From the NCBI GenBank assembly GCA_016282055.1, contig JAEEJT010000056.1, positions 1 to 12,414 of the forward strand: a stretch of DNA of 12,414 nt, read 5' to 3'. Position numbers and translations under genes: made by a program. The notes beneath the pieces were generated by a model, which was given only the letters and a program-made list of their open reading frames with translations, was not told where the DNA came from and did not search any database. The DNA comes from Bacilli bacterium. GTDB lineage: Bacteria > Bacillota_I > Bacilli_A > ML615J-28 > CAG-698. Below are positions 1-6,840 of this stretch, piece after piece. Positions within the stretch are counted from its first letter, which is position 1; every line of letters starts with the position of its first letter.

Positions 1-783
1 ATTTATAGTAGTGAAGAATTTAATAATAATATTAAATCTTTATTAGATGAAGGTTATTCATATAACCTTAGTTGTAGTAAAGCATTACAAAAAGAAATTA
101 TTTCTAAAGAGTTAATTAAAAACTTTAGTTTACCTAATAATATTTTAGCTATTCAATATTTAAAAGCATTAGAAAACACAAATATTAATGTACATTTAAT
201 TAAAAGAATAGATAATAATTATTATGATGCTTATACAACAGGAAGTATATCAAGTGCAACATCCATAAGAGAACTTATGAAAAATAATGTTTCTTTTAAT
301 GAATATGTGATTGATTCAAATCTAAATTATATTGATATTAATAAATCGTATGAGAAACTATTCCTTTTATTTAAATCTAAAGTATTACTTAATAATATCA
401 ATTATAATAATATTAATGGAATTAAAGAAGGAATTGAAAATAGAATTATAACAATTCTTAAAAAGACTACTTCTTATTATGAATTTATTAATAAAATGGT
501 AACTAAACGTTATTCTGAAAACTATATACAAAGATTAATTCTTTATATATTACTTGATATTCATAAACTAAATCAATATAATACATTTAATCGAGTATTA
601 GGTTTTGATGATAACGTAGAAAAACTACTAAAAAATAGAAAAGTAATTACTACTCTAAAGAATAATAAATTATTAGAATATGACATTGAACTAAAAGCAT
701 CAATTCTTTATAGTTTAATAACAGATAATAATGATTTATATTTAAATGAGTTTAATATACCTATTAGGAGAAAAGAAAAATGA
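1..783 (+). CDS. tmcAL: TmcAL, tRNA(Met) cytidine acetate ligase (5'-truncated by window edge)
   Basis: Frame 1 is open from the first base to the TGA at 781-783, giving 260 residues; the ATG at 277 is internal, because recognisable family sequence precedes it. The in-frame segment before it contains a nucleotidyltransferase-like stretch (LPNNILAIQYLKAL, residues about 45-58) and the family signature GSISSATSIRE (residues 81-91), the SxxSATxIR substrate/nucleotide motif of the YlbM/DUF795 family. The N-terminal HxxH-type nucleotide-binding motif would lie outside the window. Known members use ATP and acetate to make N4-acetylcytidine at the wobble C34 of elongator tRNA-Met, in the cytoplasm. 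The helical C-terminal half is poorly conserved, as is usual. The stop overlaps the mrp start (ATGA), so the two are translationally coupled. Family assignment is firm; the full length (about 400 residues in relatives) cannot be checked here. Confidence 0.88.
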   Translation: MYSSEEFNNNIKSLLDEGYSYNLSCSKALQKEIISKELIKNFSLPNNILAIQYLKALENTNINVHLIKRIDNNYYDAYTTGSISSATSIRELMKNNVSFNEYVIDSNLNYIDINKSYEKLFLLFKSKVLLNNINYNNINGIKEGIENRIITILKKTTSYYEFINKMVTKRYSENYIQRLILYILLDIHKLNQYNTFNRVLGFDDNVEKLLKNRKVITTLKNNKLLEYDIELKASILYSLITDNNDLYLNEFNIPIRRKEK

Positions 784-1787
784 GAGATATTTCTACACAA
801 CAAATAAGAGAAAAAATAGAAAATATTGTTGACTTAGCAAGTCAAAAAACATTAAAAGAACAAAATTCAATAAAACATATTGGAATTGATCCTGATAAAG
901 ATATAGTTGTTTTAATTATTGTTCTTACTAAACTAGGTGGTAAAGAAGAAAAAACAATCAAAAGACAACTTGCAAAAATCATTAAACTTGATTTAGGCTT
1001 TACTGGAGTTAAAATTCAATTTGAAGAAAAAAGAATCATTGAAAGTATTGTTAAAAAAGATGTTAAGTTTATCTTAATTGAAAGTGGTAAAGGTGGAGTT
1101 GGTAAATCAACTGTTGCTTGTAATATAGCTTACGCCTTAACTAGACTTGGTAAAAAAGTCGGTATAATTGATGCTGATATTTATGGTTCTTCTGTTCCTC
1201 AAATTCTTGAAATGAAACATGCATACCCTATGGCTGATGAAAATGGTAAGATTATTCCATTAAATGCTTTTGGTATGGAAGTTATTTCAACAGAATTCTT
1301 CGCTGAAGAAGGAAAACCTGTTATATGGAGAGGTGCTATGCTTGGATCTATGATTCAAAACTTTTTCTATGATGTAATTTGGGATAAAAATTTAGATTTT
1401 ATTGTTGTTGACTGTCCACCAGGAACAGGTGATATTGCTCTTGATCTTAGAACAATTGTACCAACAGCTAAATCAATCCTTATTACTACACCTCACAAAT
1501 CAGCAAGTCATGTTGCTTGTAAAGCAGGATATGCATCTAAACAATTAAATCATGAAATTGTTGGTGTTATTGAAAACATGTCATATTATATAAATCCTGT
1601 TAACAATGAAAAAGAATTTATATTTGGTTGTGGCGGTGGAGAAAAAGTAGCAACTGATTTACAAGCAGAATTAATTGCTCAAATTCCAATTAATCAACCA
1701 AAGCACCATGAATCTCTATTTGAAAGTGATGAAGAAGCTGGAAAGATTTATGATGATATTGCTACATTATTAACATATAATAATTAA
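780..1787 (+). CDS. mrp: Mrp/NBP35-family P-loop ATPase (Fe-S carrier-like), CxxC motif missing
   Basis: 335 residues. The first 80 or so look like a DUF59/MIP18 domain. The ParA/MinD-like ATPase follows, with the deviant Walker A GKGGVGKST (103-111, signature Lys104), DADIYGSSVPQ in switch I, and DCPPGTGD (211-218) as the Walker B/switch II region. Family members are dimeric ATPases that carry or transfer Fe-S clusters; in Bacillus the homologue SalA is also described as a regulator. The family's ENMS.. segment is present, but the two cluster-binding cysteines that should follow are Asn272 and Asn275. A lone Cys284 sits in the IFGCGGG loop. Cluster carriage by the usual route is therefore doubtful, and an ATPase-only or regulatory role is possible. 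The start is fixed by AGGAG at 766-770, 9 nt upstream, and by the ATGA overlap with tmcAL. Confidence 0.92.
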   Translation: MRDISTQQIREKIENIVDLASQKTLKEQNSIKHIGIDPDKDIVVLIIVLTKLGGKEEKTIKRQLAKIIKLDLGFTGVKIQFEEKRIIESIVKKDVKFILIESGKGGVGKSTVACNIAYALTRLGKKVGIIDADIYGSSVPQILEMKHAYPMADENGKIIPLNAFGMEVISTEFFAEEGKPVIWRGAMLGSMIQNFFYDVIWDKNLDFIVVDCPPGTGDIALDLRTIVPTAKSILITTPHKSASHVACKAGYASKQLNHEIVGVIENMSYYINPVNNEKEFIFGCGGGEKVATDLQAELIAQIPINQPKHHESLFESDEEAGKIYDDIATLLTYNN

Positions 1788-1811
1788 GTAGGTTTAAAAC
1801 CTACTTTTTTT
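1787..1811 (+). terminator. Intrinsic terminator of tmcAL-mrp
   Basis: The stem AGTAGGT (1787-1793) pairs with ACCTACT (1799-1805) around a 5-nt loop and is followed by a run of T to 1811. It starts at the last base of the mrp stop codon, so it ends the plus-strand operon. Confidence 0.88.
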
Positions 1812-1839
1812 ATATTTATAAGTAAAAAAGGGATAGATA

Positions 1840-1932
1840 ATGACTGTCACTCATAAGAACGATATAAAACAAAACTATAGTATAAAAAAAGCTTTACCGA
1901 TAATGCTAGGTAAAGCGTCTTTTAATGATTGA
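1840..1932 (+). CDS. Doubtful 30-codon small ORF in the convergent intergenic region
   Basis: ATG at 1840 to TGA at 1930-1932, preceded at a good distance by AAGGG (1828-1832, 7-nt gap). The peptide begins MTVTHKND and is lysine-rich, with no signal peptide or membrane segment; I recognise no family. It lies just after the mrp terminator, and the minus-strand terminator hairpin of the ATPase gene runs through its second half. Its start also overlaps a TGTCAC sequence resembling the arms of the flanking palindromes. A chance ORF or a remnant of an inserted element is more likely than an expressed gene. Confidence 0.18.
   Translation: MTVTHKNDIKQNYSIKKALPIMLGKASFND
1884..1916 (-). terminator. 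Intrinsic terminator of the ATPase gene
   Basis: On the minus strand the stem GCTTTACC (1916-1909) and GGTAAAGC (1898-1891), with a 10-nt loop, is followed directly by seven T residues (1890-1884). It lies 67 bp past the ATPase stop codon. In the plus direction the hairpin is followed by GTCTTTT, so it may also work weakly as a backup for the mrp transcript. Confidence 0.85.
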
Positions 1933-1947
1933 AAATTTATCAATAAC

Positions 1948-1982
1948 TGTCACAAATGATAATTATTTTTTATTTGTGACAC
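1948..1982. repeat. Palindromic repeat, copy L (downstream of ATPase gene)
   Basis: TGTCACAAAT (1948-1957) and its exact complement ATTTGTGACA (1972-1981) are separated by 14 AT-rich bases. The copy ends 1 bp from the ATPase stop codon. The same 10-bp arms, with a 15-base centre of similar composition, recur at 3256-3294 on the other side of the gene. On the minus strand this copy has no T-run after it, so unlike the other copy it does not look like a terminator. It could be an element end or a protein-binding site. Confidence 0.8.
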
Positions 1983-1983
1983 A

Positions 1984-3207
1984 TTATGATAAAAATAAAT
2001 CTATTTTATTAAGCAAAAAATCTTCTATATTAATATGTGTTATACCATTTTGAGACATATCAAACTCATCAAGCGATAAAACATATTTAGGTGAAGAATC
2101 TTTTATAGAATCAAAGGCAGAAAACTCTCTTTTAATTACATCGTCATCTAAAAGCAAGTATGCTACTTGAATAAAACATTTTTTCGAGTCTTTAATTGCA
2201 ACAAAATCAATTTCGCCCTTATAAGTCTTACCAATTTTTACATCATATCCTTTGAAAATCAAATCATTATATATGATGTTTTCTAATAAATGAGATAATA
2301 TAACATTATTTGATTCAGAACATGCAAGTATAAAGCCAGAATCACTCGCATATTGTTTTTCAATTGACTTTAAATTTCTTTTAGAGGCAATATCATATCT
2401 ATGAACTCTAGATATTAAACATGCTTCTTCTAATTTTTCTAAATATCTATAAACTACTTTTCTATCTAAATTTGCATTATTATATTTATTGAAATATTCT
2501 ACTACATTCTGAGCTGAAAATTCTTTGGAACAATTAACAATAATATATTTTGCAATTATATTAAATGTTTCTTTATTTATATGAGATTTAGAATTACAGA
2601 TATCTTTATTAACTATTCCATCATATATAGATTTCAAATAAGAAACTATATCTTTTTCTTCAACATATTCTAATCTTTGAGGCATACCACCGAATTTTAT
2701 ATAATTCTTCAATGATATGTTTTGTTTTTCGTTATTATTCTTTTCATAATACTCTAAATATTCAGAATATGCAAAGGGCATTATTTTAAATTCTTTGCAT
2801 CTGCCTACAAGCAAAGATGCTAGCCTTCCTGATAAAAGTTTTGAATTAGATCCCGTAACAAAGATAGATACATTTTGAGTAGCTTTTAGTGAAGATAATA
2901 GCTTTTCAAATTGTCTTATGTGTTGAATTTCATCTAATAGAATATAATATTTTTGTTTATCTTTTATTTGTTTAAGAATATATGCATTTAATTTTACATA
3001 TGTTTTCAATTTATCATATTTTACATCTTCAAGATTGATTGAAATTATGTGATCATGGTATATTAATTTTTTGAACAACAATTCATTTTCAATTTGTTTA
3101 AGAATTATTGATTTTCCACATCTCCTTACACCTGTCAATACTTTTATTAAATTTGAATCATAAAATTTTCTTATTTCTGATAAATATCTTTCTCTAATTA
3201 TTTCCAT
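1984..3207 (-). CDS. AAA ATPase with DUF4143 C-terminal domain
   Basis: 407 residues. Walker A is GVRRCGKS (26-33), Walker B is YILLDEIQ (about 88-95; Asp92, Glu93) and the sensor-like strand is FVTGSNS (116-122). The family segment LxxGRxxxFxxMPFxYxEY spans about 133-150 and FGGMP about 172-176. A winged-helix-like region (about 228-270) follows, then a DUF4143 domain with a degenerate nuclease-fold motif: GEIDFVA (331-337) and FIQVAY (345-350), where a typical PD-(D/E)XK site would have E-V-K. Known as the AAA_14/DUF4143 or 'predicted ATPase' family; no reaction is established. The start is set by GGAGG centred at 3221, about 10 nt upstream. It is monocistronic, with its own promoter and terminator, and is bracketed by palindromes. 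The helix-turn-helix part suggests DNA binding, possibly at those palindromes (inference). Confidence 0.88.
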   Translation of the reverse strand: MEIIRERYLSEIRKFYDSNLIKVLTGVRRCGKSIILKQIENELLFKKLIYHDHIISINLEDVKYDKLKTYVKLNAYILKQIKDKQKYYILLDEIQHIRQFEKLLSSLKATQNVSIFVTGSNSKLLSGRLASLLVGRCKEFKIMPFAYSEYLEYYEKNNNEKQNISLKNYIKFGGMPQRLEYVEEKDIVSYLKSIYDGIVNKDICNSKSHINKETFNIIAKYIIVNCSKEFSAQNVVEYFNKYNNANLDRKVVYRYLEKLEEACLISRVHRYDIASKRNLKSIEKQYASDSGFILACSESNNVILSHLLENIIYNDLIFKGYDVKIGKTYKGEIDFVAIKDSKKCFIQVAYLLLDDDVIKREFSAFDSIKDSSPKYVLSLDEFDMSQNGITHINIEDFLLNKIDLFLS

Positions 3208-3242
3208 AATTCAAAATTCCTCCATCATTATAATACGACATC

Positions 3243-3271
3243 ATTATAGCAAAAAAGTGTCACAAATTCAA
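3243..3271 (-). promoter_or_regulatory. Promoter of the ATPase gene
   Basis: On the minus strand the -35 is TTGAAT (3271-3266), the spacer is 17 bp, and the -10 is TATAAT (3248-3243) with an extended TG one base upstream (TGCTATAAT). The -35 lies in the centre of the 3256-3294 palindrome and the spacer overlaps one arm, so a protein bound there would block RNA polymerase. A second TATAAT at 3232-3227 is too close to the ribosome binding site to be preferred. Confidence 0.7.
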
Positions 3272-3294
3272 TATAATTTTTGATTTGTGACACT
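3251..3294 (-). terminator. Palindromic repeat, copy R; probable terminator of the alaS operon
   Basis: Perfect 12-bp arms: AGTGTCACAAAT (3256-3267) and ATTTGTGACACT (3283-3294), with a 15-nt centre. Read on the minus strand, the hairpin is followed by TTTTTT (3256-3251), the form of an intrinsic terminator, 60 bp after the DUF1292 stop codon. No better terminator is visible between 3295 and 3354. The large loop could lower efficiency. The same DNA is the second member of the repeat pair around the ATPase gene and overlaps that gene's promoter, so its main role (terminator, operator or element end) is open. Confidence 0.68.
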
Positions 3295-3354
3295 AATTTT
3301 GTCTTTTTATCTTGTTTTCTATAAAATTTCGAACAAGTAGCCCTTATTTTTTAA

Positions 3355-3729
3355 TTATTCATGGTGATGACAGCATCCACAGTGATCATGTTCACCTTCG
3401 CAATCACCTTCGCAATCACAATCGCCATCACAACAATCGCAATCACAACCGCATTCTTGTTCACTAGCAAAAGCATCAAATACTTCTGATAACATATCCC
3501 ATTCTTCTTCTGTTTCTACGTGATTTAATTCACCCATTCCATTTTCAGTTGGAATATATGAAGCACATCCTACTTCTACTTTTCCATCTTCATCAGCACT
3601 TCCTACTGGTGAAAAGAATACATAACTCTTTTTGAATTCTTCAGAATCATAAGTAAATAAAATATCACATAGTATTTCATTACCATTTTCATCTTCGAAT
3701 ATTAATTGATTTTCTTTTAATTCAGCCAT
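3355..3729 (-). CDS. DUF1292 protein (YrzB-like) with Cys/His-rich tail
   Basis: 124 residues from the ATG at 3729; a longer reading from 3744 adds MGDIK but would use as coding the GGGAG that serves as ribosome binding site, and would overlap ruvX. The first 90 or so residues match the acidic DUF1292 family (FEDENGNEILCDILFTYDSEE, YVFFSP.., a C-terminal TEEEWDMLSEVFDAF helix), whose function is unknown. A tail of about 33 residues follows, with 11 Cys and at least 5 His among Asp, Glu and Gly (DC, CDC and EGDC units, ending CGCCHHHE), which could bind soft metal ions. The DNA here is locally repetitive (about 3390-3455), so unit number may drift. It is the last gene of the operon; in Bacillus yrzB also follows alaS and the ruvX homologue yrrK. 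Confidence 0.85.
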   Translation of the reverse strand: MAELKENQLIFEDENGNEILCDILFTYDSEEFKKSYVFFSPVGSADEDGKVEVGCASYIPTENGMGELNHVETEEEWDMLSEVFDAFASEQECGCDCDCCDGDCDCEGDCEGEHDHCGCCHHHE

Positions 3730-3730
3730 T

Positions 3731-4147
3731 TTAATGTCTCCCATCTAAATATGTTTGTAATATTATTGTTGCAGCAAGTTTGTCAACATTTTGTTTTCTT
3801 TTCTTTCTACTCATATCACTTTGTAACATTATAACATCTGCTTGCTTAGATGTCAATCGTTCATCAATCATCACTACTTCCAAATTTGTCGCTTTTTCAA
3901 GCATATCTTTAAATTTTAAGCAATATTCAGCTTGTGGTCCAATAGTACCATTCATATTTTTAGGTAAACCTAAAACAATCTTTTCAACTTTATTTTCTTT
4001 AATTGTTTTAACAACTAACTCTAAAGCTGTATCTAAATCACAATCATCAAATCTAAAAGTACCAATAGGATTAGCTATTATTCCTAAATAATCTGAAATT
4101 GCAATTCCAACAGTTCTATTACCTAAGTCTAAACCGATAACTTTCAT
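3731..4147 (-). CDS. ruvX: RuvX/YqgF, RNase H-fold nuclease (pre-16S rRNA processing, Holliday resolvase-like)
   Basis: 138 residues, the normal length. The RNase H-fold motifs are complete: GLDLGNRTVGIAISD (5-19, catalytic Asp7), IVLGLPKNMNGTIG (57-70), DERLTS (95-100, catalytic Glu96) and VDKLAATIILQTYLD (121-135, Asp122). Members are linked to trimming of 16S rRNA precursor ends in E. coli and were earlier named as putative Holliday-junction resolvases; which role dominates here cannot be seen. The start overlaps the alaS stop by one base (TAATG), and the stop lies one base from the preferred DUF1292 start, so it sits within a coupled operon. In Bacillus the gene yrzL (ireB) lies between alaS and the ruvX homologue; it is absent here. 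Confidence 0.95.
   Translation of the reverse strand: MKVIGLDLGNRTVGIAISDYLGIIANPIGTFRFDDCDLDTALELVVKTIKENKVEKIVLGLPKNMNGTIGPQAEYCLKFKDMLEKATNLEVVMIDERLTSKQADVIMLQSDMSRKKRKQNVDKLAATIILQTYLDGRH
3738..3742 (-). promoter_or_regulatory. Ribosome binding site deciding the DUF1292 start
   Basis: GGGAG (3742-3738, minus strand) lies 8 nt before the ATG at 3729. It supports that start over the in-frame ATG at 3744, whose codon overlaps the site itself. It lies inside the last codons of ruvX, as expected for coupled genes. Confidence 0.75.
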
Positions 4148-6840
4148 TATAGACTCTTTTCTATAAGATTAGTAACTTCATTGATAGCATCATCTACTTT
4201 ACTAACATCTTTACCGCCAGCTTGAGCAAAATCAGGTCTACCTCCACCACCACCTAGAGTGATAGTAGCTGCAAGTTTAACTAAACTTCCACAGTTTACA
4301 CTCTTAACTTTACTCTTGCTAACAAATAAAATCTTACCATTACTTACATTAGCAAAGAAAACAACACTATTATCTAATACATCAGATAATCTATCAACTA
4401 AATCTTTTAATAATTCAGAATCTAAATCAAATGTTTTACAAATCAATACATTTGTGTTATTTATAACTTTTACATTTTTAATATAGTCATCAGTTGAAAT
4501 AATTGATTTTTCTTTATTTAATTTATTAAATTGCTTATTAACTTCTTTTAATAAATCTTTATATAATACTAATTCATTCTTCTTATTAACAATAGATTCA
4601 TATGAACTAAATACTTCTGATTCATTAATTTCTTTAACATCAATTGTAATATCATTCTCTTTAGCAAGTTTTAAAGTCTCATTAATCTTAGATTTAACTT
4701 CATTAATTTCATCTAAAACAGGTTTAAGTTCACTAATTACTTTATCTAAACAATCATTACCAGTTACAGCAACAACTCTAAAAATACCTGATCCTTTACT
4801 TTCACAACTTAAGATTGCAAGTTTATTGATTTGTTTAGTATTCTTAACATGAGTACCACCACAAAGTTCTTTAGAAAAACCAATAGTAACAACTCTAACT
4901 ACATCACCATATTTTTCACCAAACATTGCTTGAACACCAAGTTTTTTAGCTTCATTAATAGGCATTTCAACAATATTTGAATCAATATTTTTACTTATTT
5001 CATTATTACAAATCTTTTCAATCTTAATTAATTCTTCATTTGATGGTAAATAGAAATTATTAAAATCAAATCTTAATAATTTATCATTAACAAATGAACC
5101 TTGTTGACAAACATGTTTTCCTAAAACACATCTTAATGCTTCATTTAAAATATGAGTACCAGAGTGATTAGCTTCAGTTTGACTTCTTGATAACTTATCA
5201 ACGCTTAATTTAACTTTATCACCAATCTTAACTTCACAATCAAGATTAACAACAATTGCTTGTTCTCCATTAGGTAATTTAATAGAATCTTTTACTTCAT
5301 AACTCTTATTGTTAATAGTAACTAATCCTTTATCACCAACTTGACCACCCATTGTCGCATAGAATGGAGTTTTATCAAAACATAAAATAACTTCTCCAGT
5401 TGCACAAGAACTTAAAGAACCATCTTTAAAAATACCATTAATTGTAGAAGTAGTTTCTAATGTATCATAACCGACGAAAATACTTTCTTCATTAAAGTTA
5501 AGCATATCTTCATTTTGACTATTAAATGATTGTTCATCACTTCTACTATTTCTAGCTAATTCTTTTTGTTTTTCAAGATTAGATTTGAATTCATCTAAAT
5601 CAACTTCAAATCCACTTTCATTAGCTATTTCTGTTGTTAATTCAATTGGGAATCCAAATGTATCATATAATTTGAAAGCAAACTTACCATCAACAACTTT
5701 ATTTTTACTATTCTTAATATAATCAGATAATTTCTTTTCACCATTTTCAAGTGTTAAAAGGAATTTCTTTTCTTCTTGTTTAATAACTTCTTTTACCATT
5801 TCTTTAGTATCTAAAAGATATGGATAGAATTGTTTCATATTATCACAAACAACATCAACTAATTTATATAAGAAAGCTTCTTTCATACCAAGACTCTTTC
5901 CATAACGACATGCTCTACGTAAAATTCTACGTAATACATATCCTCTACCTTCATTAGAAAGCATTGCTCCATCAGATACAGCAAATGTAACGCTTCTTAA
6001 GTGATCAGCAATAACTTTAAAAGCAATTTGACCAGTATATTTAACATTAGTAATTTCTTCAACTTTATTAATTATAGGTAAAAATAAATCAGTCTCATAA
6101 TTAGTTTCAGCATCTTGCATTATGCAACATAATCTTTCAAGTCCAGCACCAGTATCAATATTTTTACTTGGTAACTCTTTATATTCACTTCTCTTTACTC
6201 CGATTTTAGAGTTAAATTGAGAAAATACAATATTCCAAATTTCAATGTATCTATCATTTTCAATATCTTCTTTTAATAACTTAATACCAAGATGTTTTGG
6301 ATCGTATTTTTCTCCTCTATCAAAGAAAATCTCTGTATCAGGTCCACAAGGTCCTTCACCAATTTCCCAGAAATTATCTTCAAGTTTAATTATATGATCC
6401 ATAGGAACACCTAAACTATTCCATAATTTAATAGATTCATTATCATCAGTATAAACAGTAAAGTATAATTTTTCCATAGGAATATCAAACCATTCTTTAC
6501 TAGTTAATAATTCAACGGCCCAAGGCAATACTTCAGCTCTAAAATAATCACCAATAGAGAAATTACCTAACATTTCAAAGAATGTATGATGTCTTGCTGT
6601 TTTACCTACATTATCAATATCATTTGTTCTAATGGCTTTTTGAGCATTAGTTAATCTTCTATTTTGAGGAACTTCAGTTCCATCAAAATATTTCTTAAGT
6701 GGCGTAACACCAGCATTTATCCATAAAAGACTTGGATCATTATTTGGTACAAGTGAAGCACTAGGTACTACTTCATGTCCTTTAGATTTAAAGAAATCAA
6801 GCCACATTTGTCTTATTTCATAACTTTTCATATATCTCAT
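4147..6840 (-). CDS. alaS: Alanyl-tRNA synthetase
   Basis: 897 residues, full length. Class II catalytic core at the N terminus: VPSASLVPNNDPSLLWINAG near residue 25, RTNDIDNVGKTARHHTFFEMLGN near residue 70, GAGLERL, and the GRGYVLRRILRR segment of the tRNA-recognition helices. The editing domain has both zinc/active-site motifs, HSGTH (559-563) and CGGTH (660-664), so clearance of Ser- or Gly-tRNA-Ala is probably intact. After a coiled linker, the C-Ala domain ends in the glycine loop GGGGGRPDFAQAGG (863 onward). ATG 6840 is preferred over ATG 6831 because GGAG (6851-6848) is 7 nt upstream and the codon forms an ATGA overlap with the RNase J-like gene. It shares the promoter upstream of that gene, and no T-box leader is visible. 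Confidence 0.98.
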   Translation of the reverse strand: MRYMKSYEIRQMWLDFFKSKGHEVVPSASLVPNNDPSLLWINAGVTPLKKYFDGTEVPQNRRLTNAQKAIRTNDIDNVGKTARHHTFFEMLGNFSIGDYFRAEVLPWAVELLTSKEWFDIPMEKLYFTVYTDDNESIKLWNSLGVPMDHIIKLEDNFWEIGEGPCGPDTEIFFDRGEKYDPKHLGIKLLKEDIENDRYIEIWNIVFSQFNSKIGVKRSEYKELPSKNIDTGAGLERLCCIMQDAETNYETDLFLPIINKVEEITNVKYTGQIAFKVIADHLRSVTFAVSDGAMLSNEGRGYVLRRILRRACRYGKSLGMKEAFLYKLVDVVCDNMKQFYPYLLDTKEMVKEVIKQEEKKFLLTLENGEKKLSDYIKNSKNKVVDGKFAFKLYDTFGFPIELTTEIANESGFEVDLDEFKSNLEKQKELARNSRSDEQSFNSQNEDMLNFNEESIFVGYDTLETTSTINGIFKDGSLSSCATGEVILCFDKTPFYATMGGQVGDKGLVTINNKSYEVKDSIKLPNGEQAIVVNLDCEVKIGDKVKLSVDKLSRSQTEANHSGTHILNEALRCVLGKHVCQQGSFVNDKLLRFDFNNFYLPSNEELIKIEKICNNEISKNIDSNIVEMPINEAKKLGVQAMFGEKYGDVVRVVTIGFSKELCGGTHVKNTKQINKLAILSCESKGSGIFRVVAVTGNDCLDKVISELKPVLDEINEVKSKINETLKLAKENDITIDVKEINESEVFSSYESIVNKKNELVLYKDLLKEVNKQFNKLNKEKSIISTDDYIKNVKVINNTNVLICKTFDLDSELLKDLVDRLSDVLDNSVVFFANVSNGKILFVSKSKVKSVNCGSLVKLAATITLGGGGGRPDFAQAGGKDVSKVDDAINEVTNLIEKSL

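Noticed and set aside
277..783. Separate 168-residue gene starting at ATG 277
   Set aside because: The frame is open upstream to base 1, and the TmcAL signature lies before this ATG, so it is the tail of a larger gene.
1948..1982. CRP-type binding site
   Set aside because: The TCACA and TGTGA halves are in the opposite order to the CRP consensus and are too far apart.
3355..3744. DUF1292 start at ATG 3744
   Set aside because: GGGAG overlapping that ATG is well placed for the ATG at 3729, and the longer start would overlap ruvX.
3780..4091. Plus-strand open frame of 103 codons
   Set aside because: It lies antisense to ruvX, whose motifs are complete, and has no family features; it is a shadow of the real gene.
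4259..4486. Plus-strand open frame of 75 codons
   Set aside because: Antisense to the C-terminal end of alaS; low-complexity leucine/threonine-rich reading with no support.
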